A DNA stretch of 64,000 bases, from the NCBI RefSeq assembly GCF_000379765.1, contig NZ_KB903431.1, positions 186,001 through 250,000 of the forward strand, written 5' to 3'. The notes beneath the pieces are model-generated. The model saw nothing but the letters and a program-made list of their open reading frames with translations. It did no database searches and was not told the DNA's origin. Below, piece by piece: positions 36,394-43,187 of this stretch; the first letter of the stretch is position 1; each line of letters starts with the position of its first letter. The position numbers were made by a program, and so were the translations under genes. The DNA comes from Flexithrix dorotheae DSM 6795. GTDB taxonomy: Bacteria > Bacteroidota > Bacteroidia > Cytophagales > Flammeovirgaceae.

Positions 36394-37932
36394 TCAATTC
36401 AATGGAAAGGAGACTTTTTCTCCGCTTGACTTATGTATCGGAAATTGGGCGTCTACTTCCTTCAAAAAAGAAGTCAAAACTTCTGCCAGCGCTTTTACTT
36501 TTTCAGGATTGGAGTGTGCTTTGTTATTTAGTTCTCCGATATCATTTTTGAGGTTAAACAATTCGTAATCTTCATTCAGGTGATAATATATCAGTTTCCA
36601 ATCCCCCAGACGCACTGCGCTAAATGCGCCAATTCCCGGTCCTTTAGGCCCCCATTCATTTGGATAATGCCAGAACAAAGGCCTGTCCTGGGTTTGCCCG
36701 GGAGTATTATTGGCGAGTAATGCTGAAAAGCTTTTTCCATCTATGGTTTGAATGGTATTGTATGATTCAACCCCGGCCATTTCCAGGATAGTAGGGTAGA
36801 AGTCTTCAATAATCAGGTAGTTATCGTTTGAGGTATTGGGCGCAACCACACCTGGCCATTTCACTATCATGGGCGTTCTGATTCCCCCTTCGTGAATGGA
36901 CCCCTTTCCACTGGACAGAGGTTTATTGTGTGTATTAGGTTCACCTCCTCTTCCATGTACACTTAATCCACCATTATCCGACATGAACAGAATGATGGTA
37001 TTATCTGCCAGTTTTCGCTCCTCCAAATAGTCTAAAATATCACCTAAACTTTTATCCATACCCTCTACAAGAGCAGCATATTTAGCCTCTGTTTCATCAA
37101 GTCCCATATCCAGGTATTTTTGAAAGAACCTTTTATCTGTTTCAATTGGTGTATGAACTGCATAATGAGACATATACATAAAAAATGGTTTTTTCTTACT
37201 GACTGCACTATCCATGGCACTTTTGGCTTCAATAGTTAATGCTTCACTTAGAAATATATCCTGCCCATGATATTTTTCAAGACCAGGAATGTCCCATACT
37301 TCTGAGCCTCCACGCCATTGAGCACTAAAATTATTTTTACCCAAATAACTCCCTGGTCCACCAGCGGCATGGCCCGCAATGTTTATATCAAACCCAATGG
37401 CTTTTGGGTCTTCTGCAGGTGTATCAATAGCCCCAAAATGTGCTTTACCGGAATGGATAGTGAAGTATCCAGCTTTCTGAAGCATGGCAGGCAATGCATC
37501 AGCATGTACTGCTAAATCCAAAGGTACGGGACTTACTCCATTAACATTCCATCTGGGAAAAGTTAATTCTTTATGGTTGGTTTCCATTGGTTGCAAGGCA
37601 TCTTTATGAAGAGTCCAGTTCGTTACCCGGTGACGTGCTGCGTTCATGCCAGTCATTAAACTGATACGTGTGGGAGAACAAACCGGAGTAGCGTAGGCTT
37701 GTGTGAATTTCATTCCCTTTGCTGCGAGCCTTTCCATATTGGGTGTATGGTACCGGTCATTGAACGGGGTCCTTTTATTCCAAAAAGGCACTGATGTATC
37801 CTGCCAACCCATGTCGTCAACCAGAAATAAAACAATGTTGGGTTTTGATTGAATTTCAGTTTCTGACTGGTTCTCTTCAGAACAACTTTCCAGGAATAAC
37901 AGAACCAGGATTAAAAAAAATAGGTTTTTCAT
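36394..37932 (-). CDS. Formylglycine-dependent sulfatase (S1 family), lipoprotein
   Basis: A 512-residue sulfatase with a lipobox FLESC (C17). IVLFLVDDMGWQD binds metal; the site CSPTR has its formylglycine cysteine at residue 85, followed by ISLMTG. HSGKAHFG replaces the usual GKWHLG: the lysine and histidine remain but the tryptophan is lost, as in one branch of the family. YMSHYAVHTP, FMSDNGGLS and GSIHEGGIRTPM complete it. Large inserts around FPRWNVNGVSP distinguish it from the other four sulfatases here. It opens the leftward run sulfatase / propeller-toroid / PafA. Confidence 0.94.
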   Translation of the reverse strand: MKNLFFLILVLLFLESCSEENQSETEIQSKPNIVLFLVDDMGWQDTSVPFWNKRTPFNDRYHTPNMERLAAKGMKFTQAYATPVCSPTRISLMTGMNAARHRVTNWTLHKDALQPMETNHKELTFPRWNVNGVSPVPLDLAVHADALPAMLQKAGYFTIHSGKAHFGAIDTPAEDPKAIGFDINIAGHAAGGPGSYLGKNNFSAQWRGGSEVWDIPGLEKYHGQDIFLSEALTIEAKSAMDSAVSKKKPFFMYMSHYAVHTPIETDKRFFQKYLDMGLDETEAKYAALVEGMDKSLGDILDYLEERKLADNTIILFMSDNGGLSVHGRGGEPNTHNKPLSSGKGSIHEGGIRTPMIVKWPGVVAPNTSNDNYLIIEDFYPTILEMAGVESYNTIQTIDGKSFSALLANNTPGQTQDRPLFWHYPNEWGPKGPGIGAFSAVRLGDWKLIYYHLNEDYELFNLKNDIGELNNKAHSNPEKVKALAEVLTSFLKEVDAQFPIHKSSGEKVSFPLN

Positions 37933-38407
37933 AAGACAGGATTATATGAACAAAGGTTTAATAAAGGCGAACCTTTAGTGTTTGGCATAAATCTAATGAG
38001 TGATTTAATTAAAGAAAAAAGAAATCATCATTTAATCAAAATAGGGGGAAAGTGAAATTGATTATTACCAGAATCAGAGGTGTTGATAACAAACTACATA
38101 TTGATAAAAAGGAAAAGAAAGAACTGCACTGGAATTGGGTAAAAAGCTGGTCAAATTTGGTTTTTATTTCTTGATAATTCAACAGTTTTCCGAGCCCAGT
38201 GATTTTTTGTTTTATCTAACTATTCTGGCCTATTCCTCTCCTTTGAATTTGGGGTTAAAAAATTAAGGAGAGTTTGTAGCCTGTTGGAAATGCATTTCGA
38301 ATTAAATATCAATATTTAGAATTATTTACATGAAATGATGGGCAAAAACAGGTTTACTCAGTCTTTATCGATAGACCAAAGAATTTTTTGAACTAAATTT
38401 TTAGATT
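37933..38407. other. Divergent intergenic region, nothing recognised
   Basis: This 475-bp AT-rich gap lies between a leftward sulfatase gene and a rightward small secreted-protein gene. I looked for open frames, inverted repeats and copies of the operators described elsewhere in this window and found none. It is longer than needed for two promoters and may contain an untranslated RNA or decayed sequence, but nothing supports that. Confidence 0.4.
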
Positions 38408-38794
38408 ATGAAACTCCTGTATATTTTATCATCTATTTTAATATTTTCCATTTCTTCCAGTTTTGGGCAAACATCCCCGGATTTATCAAAGCTTTCCAAA
38501 AAACAGGTAGAAATTATGGATAGTCTTAATGCTTACATTGATATTATTATCAATAAAGAGGCGCCCTATGAGGTGGTCATGCCAGCCAGGAATAAGGCGG
38601 AATCCCTTTTTAACCCAGAAGCTCTAATTGAAGTTTCAATTCCGGGTCAATCAGAAATCCGAAAATTTAGGTCTGGAAAATATTTGGCCAGAATCCAATT
38701 ATTAAAGTATGAGGAGGTAAATATTACTGCAATTGAATTTGATAAAAAGGACAAAATTATCAGTGCTAATGTGGTTCAGGTTACAAAACCTTAA
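38408..38794 (+). CDS. Small secreted protein of unknown function
   Basis: A 128-residue protein with a clear signal peptide (MKLLYILSSILIFSISSSFGQ). The mature part begins with a helical stretch rich in Lys and Leu (SPDLSKLSKKQVEIMDSLNAYIDIIINKEA) and ends with beta-like segments containing IRKFRSGKYLARIQLLKYEEVNITAIEF. No family is recognised. It stands alone on its strand, preceded by 475 bp without a gene. Confidence 0.6.
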   Translation: MKLLYILSSILIFSISSSFGQTSPDLSKLSKKQVEIMDSLNAYIDIIINKEAPYEVVMPARNKAESLFNPEALIEVSIPGQSEIRKFRSGKYLARIQLLKYEEVNITAIEFDKKDKIISANVVQVTKP

Positions 38795-39034
38795 GCTATT
38801 AAAATTGGGTTTTGTCTTTACCCAGGATAAACCAATACTGAAATTGCCTGGGTTGTGGCTGATACTCTACCGGAAGAAATAGCCAGGAAATTATATAAAT
38901 CCTTTACCTCCAATAGTTGTTTCAATTTCATTTCAGGAGTCTCTTTTACAATACTGTTGGAAGGATCATTGTTAAAGGTTTGACTTTGTAGTTTGCTTTT
39001 GTTTAGCGCTTTAAAATTATAACTGGAAAGTTAA

Positions 39035-39066
39035 AAAAAGCCGTCAATCCAGATTGACGGCTTTTT
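39035..39066 (-). terminator. Terminator after the cadherin-like repeat gene
   Basis: Perfect 14-bp arms AAAAAGCCGTCAAT (39035-39048) and ATTGACGGCTTTTT (39053-39066) with a CCAG loop. Read leftward it ends in a long U-run 29 bp after the stop of the repeat-protein gene; it would also work rightward for the small secreted-protein gene. Confidence 0.88.
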
Positions 39067-39094
39067 AAGATTAGACTTGATTTATTTACAATGA

Positions 39095-41377
39095 TCAATC
39101 ATTTTGGTCTATTAAATTAACCGTAACACTTAACGTTTGTACCTCACCATTTCCCATTGTAATTAGTACCTGACCGGTAATAACTTGTCTTGTTTCGTAA
39201 TCGAATGCCGCAGGATCGCTTACTAGAATAGCACCCCCGTTATTTGGGTTAAAGGTCATCGCTCCAGTTGGGTTTTGAGACAAAAATTCAAAACTTGGAA
39301 AACCTTGTATAGATGGATCGAAATTCTGGATATTAACATAATTTAGGACGGAATACTGACCTTGGTTTTCAGCTACACTAAAATTTATATCCGGAGCAAA
39401 CCATGCATTTTCAGCTACATCATTTACATTAATGGTAAAATCTGAAGATTTAGATACTCCATTGCCATCTGTAACTGTAACAGTACCAGTTATAGTAGGG
39501 TTTGTTTCGTAATCAAATATAGAAGCATCATCTACAAGTAGATTAAACAAGCCGCCAAAAGGAGAAAGCGTTATAGCATTAGGATGTGATAAGTTGCTCA
39601 ATTGGTAGTTCAATGCCCCATCAACACTTTCATCGTAATCCAATAGCATTACTTGAGTTATTAAATCACCTGATTCAGGGTTTTCATCTATTGCACCTGT
39701 GAAAGATTCACTTAATATCCAGTCTGCTTCGAGTACATCATTCAAAGTAATGGTGATAGTCCCTGAGTTTGAGAATCCGTTCGCATCAGTTGCTGTAACT
39801 GTTGCTGTAATCACAGGGTTTGTTTCGTAATCGAAATAAGACGCATCATTCACATATACATAAGTTACTCCAAATTCATTAACCAACTTTAATGCTGCTA
39901 AAGGAGATGCTTCTGAAAGTGCATAAGTAATCATGCCATCACTTACAGGATTATATCCTTGTAAAACTAATTTTCCCAATTCATTTTCGCTTGGGTTTTC
40001 ATCTATAGTTATTTCAAAATCATCGAGGGTCCAACTTGCATTTGTTACTTCATTCAAAGTAATCGTGATATTACCAGTTTGTGTGTATCCATTATCATCA
40101 GAAATTTGAATTTTCGCAGTGATAGTAGGGTTGGTTTCGTAGTCGAATAAAGATGGATCTTTTATAGTCAAGAAAATTTTCTCTGAATGATGAAGTTCTA
40201 TTGCACCCGCAGGCGATTCCTCTATCAATTGCACGGTAAGGTTCTTAGGGTCTTTCTCGTAGTCAAAACCTATTATTTCAATTCGGCCTAAATCGTCTCC
40301 ATCTTCAGGGTTTTCATCAATAGTCAACTCAAAATCGGCAATAGTCCAGGTTGGTTCAATTACATCAGTCAGTGTAATGGTAATAGTTGCAGCGCTTGAG
40401 TATCCATTAGCATCAGTAGCTGTAACAGTTGCAGTGATTGTTGGATTGGTTTCAAAATCGAAAAGTGTAACGTCATTTACATATACATAGGTTACGCCAT
40501 CTTGCTCAACTAATTTCAGTGCACCTTCTGGAGACTCATTTGAAAGAGCATAAGTAAGTGCACCATCCTTTTCAACATCATATCCTTCAAGCACGAGATA
40601 TTCCATTTCATTTGAATTTGGATTTTCAACTAAGGTGTACTCAAAATCTTCAATAGTCCATGCAGCTTCGTGCTTGTCATTTAAGGCAATGCTTACCTCA
40701 GCAGTTTGGCTGTAACCATTACCATTGGAAACTTCAAGAGTTGCTGTAATGGTTGGATTGGTTTCGTAATCGAAAAGGGCAGCATCTTTTACCGCAATAA
40801 TGCTGTCATCAACAATTTGCAGTGCACCATCGGGGCTTTGGTTGCTAAGAGTGTAAGTAAGGGCACCATCAATTGAAGCATCGTAATTTTCCAACCTAAT
40901 CGTGTCGATATTTGTTTCAGTCGGATTTTCATCTATAGAAACTGAAATAGTGGTTACTGTCCATGCAGGCTCATATTCATCGGTTAGGTTAATGGTGATG
41001 GTAGCCGTTTCGGAAACCTCACCAGCAGTGGCTTTAATTTCGGCCGTAAGGACTGGATTGGTTTCGAAATCCAATTGAAAATTTGGATTAAATTTCAGAT
41101 ACTCACCAGAGATACTAATGGCATCAGGTACCGATTGAGAAACAATAGTATAAGTTACATTTGCCTCTGTGCTGTTAGATGTTTCAACACTTAAGTAATC
41201 AGAGATTTTTACCATTTGCTGATTGCTCACATCAAAACTTTCGGGAATGGTAATGCTAAAGTCATTGAAGGTCATGGTGACGGTTACCGGTTCTGGTGTT
41301 TCTTCATCATCCGAACAAGAGAAAAATGAGATTAAAAGAGATAGTAGGATTAAACGTGCAATACTGGTTTTTTTCAT
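39095..41377 (-). CDS. Surface lipoprotein of seven cadherin-like repeats
   Basis: A 760-residue lipoprotein: the signal MKKTSIARLILLSLLISFFSC gives the lipid cysteine C21, followed by an acidic spacer SDDEETPEP. The rest is seven tandem repeats of about 103 residues. A typical unit has W near the start, a DENP motif, GALTYALSNxSPxGALKLV, a V-x-D-x-x-xFDYETNPTITATV block and D-x-NGYS followed by ITITLND. DENP and D-x-NG resemble calcium-binding cadherin motifs. The first repeat is the most divergent. Such proteins are usually adhesive or stalk-like. The promoter and leader are a duplicate of those of the gene at 41709-42299, and the same LytTR system probably controls both. Confidence 0.85.
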   Translation of the reverse strand: MKKTSIARLILLSLLISFFSCSDDEETPEPVTVTMTFNDFSITIPESFDVSNQQMVKISDYLSVETSNSTEANVTYTIVSQSVPDAISISGEYLKFNPNFQLDFETNPVLTAEIKATAGEVSETATITINLTDEYEPAWTVTTISVSIDENPTETNIDTIRLENYDASIDGALTYTLSNQSPDGALQIVDDSIIAVKDAALFDYETNPTITATLEVSNGNGYSQTAEVSIALNDKHEAAWTIEDFEYTLVENPNSNEMEYLVLEGYDVEKDGALTYALSNESPEGALKLVEQDGVTYVYVNDVTLFDFETNPTITATVTATDANGYSSAATITITLTDVIEPTWTIADFELTIDENPEDGDDLGRIEIIGFDYEKDPKNLTVQLIEESPAGAIELHHSEKIFLTIKDPSLFDYETNPTITAKIQISDDNGYTQTGNITITLNEVTNASWTLDDFEITIDENPSENELGKLVLQGYNPVSDGMITYALSEASPLAALKLVNEFGVTYVYVNDASYFDYETNPVITATVTATDANGFSNSGTITITLNDVLEADWILSESFTGAIDENPESGDLITQVMLLDYDESVDGALNYQLSNLSHPNAITLSPFGGLFNLLVDDASIFDYETNPTITGTVTVTDGNGVSKSSDFTINVNDVAENAWFAPDINFSVAENQGQYSVLNYVNIQNFDPSIQGFPSFEFLSQNPTGAMTFNPNNGGAILVSDPAAFDYETRQVITGQVLITMGNGEVQTLSVTVNLIDQND

Positions 41378-41407
41378 AGGTGTGGGTTATTTGTTTTGTG
41401 AATGCAC

Positions 41408-41415
41408 CAAAAGTA
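41408..41415 (-). promoter_or_regulatory. Promoter -7 box candidate for the cadherin-like gene
   Basis: TACTTTTG on the minus strand matches the Bacteroidota TAnnTTTG consensus, 31 bp upstream of the start codon. The equivalent position in the duplicate (42329-42336) carries TATTTTTG. Confidence 0.6.
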
Positions 41416-41467
41416 TTTAGGAAAGCCACCCCTTGTTGCTAAAATCTTCTGAGTAGTCGGTTTTAGT

Positions 41468-41494
41468 TTCTAAACAAACTGTTTTATTTCTAAA
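41468..41494 (-). promoter_or_regulatory. LytTR-type direct-repeat site, cadherin-like gene
   Basis: Two TTTAGAA boxes on the minus strand (plus-strand TTCTAAA at 41468 and 41488) spaced 20 bp, about 53 bp upstream of the TAnnTTTG box. The same pair occurs upstream of the LRR lipoprotein gene and the sensor kinase gene. Two direct repeats about two helical turns apart fit LytTR-domain binding. Confidence 0.65.
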
Positions 41495-41511
41495 GCGATT
41501 TTTGGAGATGT

Positions 41512-41590
41512 TTACCAAAACACATCCTGAATGACTTTGATAAACTCTTGTTCAAGGAGGAAAGAGATAGTATTACTTTTGAGGTTTATA
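41512..41590 (-). pseudogene. Remnant of a LytTR response-regulator 3' end
   Basis: Read leftward in frame, this stretch ends in EQEFIKVIQDVFW and a stop, identical in the last dozen residues to the intact regulator at 42433-43185, and a diverged continuation (N-x-K and IS at matching spacing) can be followed for about ten more codons before the terminator. It has no start and no other domain, so it is a duplication scar, not a gene. Confidence 0.78.
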
Positions 41591-41597
41591 TATTAAA

Positions 41598-41626
41598 AAA
41601 GCCCCCAAGAGCATACTGGGGGCTTT
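41598..41626 (-). terminator. Terminator after the LRR lipoprotein gene
   Basis: Perfect 10-bp arms AAAGCCCCCA (41598-41607) and TGGGGGCTTT (41617-41626) with a 9-nt loop; read leftward the stem ends in GGGGGCTTTTTTA. It is 83 bp past the stop codon and just before the LytTR remnant, separating the two lipoprotein genes. Confidence 0.85.
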
Positions 41627-41708
41627 GTCTTCATTGTTGATTAAGTTGGGGTAGTTAAAATGCTTGTAAAAACTCCCTTTGTATGGGTTTTTATTTCGGT
41701 TTGTTATT

Positions 41709-42299
41709 TTATTCACAAGAAGTACTGTAGCTTGCATTATCGTCTTTCACCCAACCATCTGCCGGTGCAGACAAAGCATCTACTTTTATGCAATTTAAAG
41801 CTGGATTCCCTTGAAGTTGCATTCTTGTCATGTTCGAATTGTTGCCATTGGCTAAATTTACAGAGGTTAGATTATTTGAATGGGCTTTGAAATCCACTAA
41901 TTGAGTTAAATTAGAAACATCAATACTGGTTAAGTTGTTTGATTCGAGTAGTAGTTGTGTGACTTTTGTATTTTTTGACAGATCTATTGATGTTATTTGG
42001 TTATTAAATAGGCTAATTCTGGTAACATTAGTAAAGTACTCTATTCCTGTAACATCTTGAATTGAACTGTTTTGTGCAGAAATTATTCCTGTAAAGGCTG
42101 AAGCTTCAGATTTAGAAATCTCATCATCTTTATTCGAGTTGATTGCTGGGTCAGCAACCAGGATTTTTTTAAAGTTGTCATCTGGAATACTAATCAGATC
42201 TTCAGCAGCCGGCTCTGGCGTTTCTTCGTCATCCGAACAGGAGAATAATGAGATTAAAAAAGAAAGTAGGATTAAACGTGCAATACTGGTTTTTTTCAT
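41709..42299 (-). CDS. Leucine-rich-repeat surface lipoprotein
   Basis: A 196-residue lipoprotein. I start at the ATG at 42297-42299 because the resulting MKKTSIARLILLSFLISLFSC leader is almost the same as that of the cadherin-like protein; an ATG three codons upstream is possible. After SDDEETPEP come SIPDDNFKKILV, an EF-hand-like NSNKDDEISKSEA and four or five leucine-rich repeats of about 21 residues (VTRISLFNNQITSIDLSKN, VTQLLLESNNLTSIDVSN, LVDFKAHSNNLTSVNL). It ends with two cysteines (NCIKVD and TSCE) that may form a disulfide. LRR lipoproteins of this kind display binding surfaces outside the cell; the ligand is unknown. Confidence 0.85.
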   Translation of the reverse strand: MKKTSIARLILLSFLISLFSCSDDEETPEPAAEDLISIPDDNFKKILVADPAINSNKDDEISKSEASAFTGIISAQNSSIQDVTGIEYFTNVTRISLFNNQITSIDLSKNTKVTQLLLESNNLTSIDVSNLTQLVDFKAHSNNLTSVNLANGNNSNMTRMQLQGNPALNCIKVDALSAPADGWVKDDNASYSTSCE

Positions 42300-42328
42300 G
42301 ATGTGCATTTTTTATTTGGTGAATGCAC

Positions 42329-42336
42329 CAAAAATA
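42329..42336 (-). promoter_or_regulatory. Promoter -7 box candidate for the LRR lipoprotein gene
   Basis: TATTTTTG on the minus strand matches TAnnTTTG, 30 bp upstream of the chosen start codon, and is conserved in the duplicate promoter. Confidence 0.6.
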
Positions 42337-42388
42337 CCCGGGGAACTAACAGCCTGTTTCTAGAATCTTCCGAGTGGCTGGGTTTAGT

Positions 42389-42415
42389 TTCTAAACAAGC
42401 TAATTTACTTCTAAA
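42389..42415 (-). promoter_or_regulatory. LytTR-type direct-repeat site, LRR lipoprotein gene
   Basis: Minus-strand TTTAGAA boxes (plus-strand TTCTAAA at 42389 and 42409), 20 bp apart, 53 bp upstream of the TAnnTTTG box and inside the gap after the regulator gene. Confidence 0.65.
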
Positions 42416-42432
42416 GTGATTTTTGGAAATGT

Positions 42433-43185
42433 TTACCAAAACACATCCTGAATAACTTTGATAAACTCTTGTTTCCGGGATTTAGAAATAGGAACTACTT
42501 TTTTATTTTCCATAACAATAAAGCCCGCATCATTATTCGTGAGTTCTTTAATATATTTGAGGTTTATCACAAAAGACCGGTGGCATTTAAAAAACAAGGA
42601 TTTATTCTCCAGCTGATCGGCAAAGTATTTTAGAGGTTTACTTATTAATTTACTTTCTCCACTTTTCAAATACACTTTTGTATACATGCCATCAGCTTCT
42701 AAAAGTAGTATGTCATCATGGTTTACAAACAAAAATCCGCGAGGCACTTCCAGGGCTATTTTATTCACAGATAATTGCCTGAGGTTTTTTTGCAAACTTA
42801 CCAGACGATTATCCAATTCTTGTTTTCTGAGTGCTTCTTCTGCTTTACGAACTGCTGTTGTAAGTTCTTTATTATCAATGGGTTTTAGTAAATAATCTAT
42901 GGCCGATACCTTAAATGCTTCTATGGCGTATTCATTATAAGCTGTGGTGAAAATGATCTGGAAATCTACCGGAGTCTCAAAGAAATCGAGAATTTGTAAT
43001 CCAAATTGTTCGGGCATTTCGATATCTAAAAATACAATGTCTGGTTTTTCCTGTTTAATTATTTCCACTCCCTGTTTTAAATCAGAAGCTTCCAGAATTG
43101 TATCTATTGAAGTACAATTCTCTTTAATCATTGTTTTTAAAAGACTTCTGGCCTTTTTTTCATCATCTATAATAATTGATCTCAT
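42433..43185 (-). CDS. LytTR-family response regulator
   Basis: A 250-residue regulator. The receiver domain (about 1-120) has IIIDDEKKAR, the phosphoacceptor D54 in DIVFLDIEMPEQFG and a KP at IDYLLKPIDNKEL. The C-terminal LytTR DNA-binding domain (about 148-250) shows ILLLEADGMYTKVYLKSGE, FFKCHRSFVINLKYIKEL and VVPISKSRKQEFIKV. It lies 2 bp after the kinase stop codon and is surely its partner. Predicted targets are the two lipoprotein promoters and its own operon, through the TTTAGAA pairs. Confidence 0.96.
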   Translation of the reverse strand: MRSIIIDDEKKARSLLKTMIKENCTSIDTILEASDLKQGVEIIKQEKPDIVFLDIEMPEQFGLQILDFFETPVDFQIIFTTAYNEYAIEAFKVSAIDYLLKPIDNKELTTAVRKAEEALRKQELDNRLVSLQKNLRQLSVNKIALEVPRGFLFVNHDDILLLEADGMYTKVYLKSGESKLISKPLKYFADQLENKSLFFKCHRSFVINLKYIKELTNNDAGFIVMENKKVVPISKSRKQEFIKVIQDVFW

Positions 43186-43187
43186 GG

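Larger units (their letters stand above)
41289..41552. repeat. Segmental duplication, copy A (LytTR gene 3' end + promoter + lipoprotein leader)
   Basis: About 264 bp that are nearly identical in order and sequence to 42211-42473. From right to left it contains the last codons of a LytTR regulator gene, a non-coding stretch with the TTTAGAA direct repeat and a TAnnTTTG box, and the start of a lipoprotein gene as far as SDDEETPEP. Beyond the leader the two genes are unrelated. Confidence 0.85.
42211..42473. repeat. Segmental duplication, copy B
   Basis: About 263 bp matching 41289-41552. This copy joins the intact LytTR regulator gene (its last codons) to the promoter and leader of the LRR lipoprotein gene, so it is probably the ancestral arrangement. 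Confidence 0.85.
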
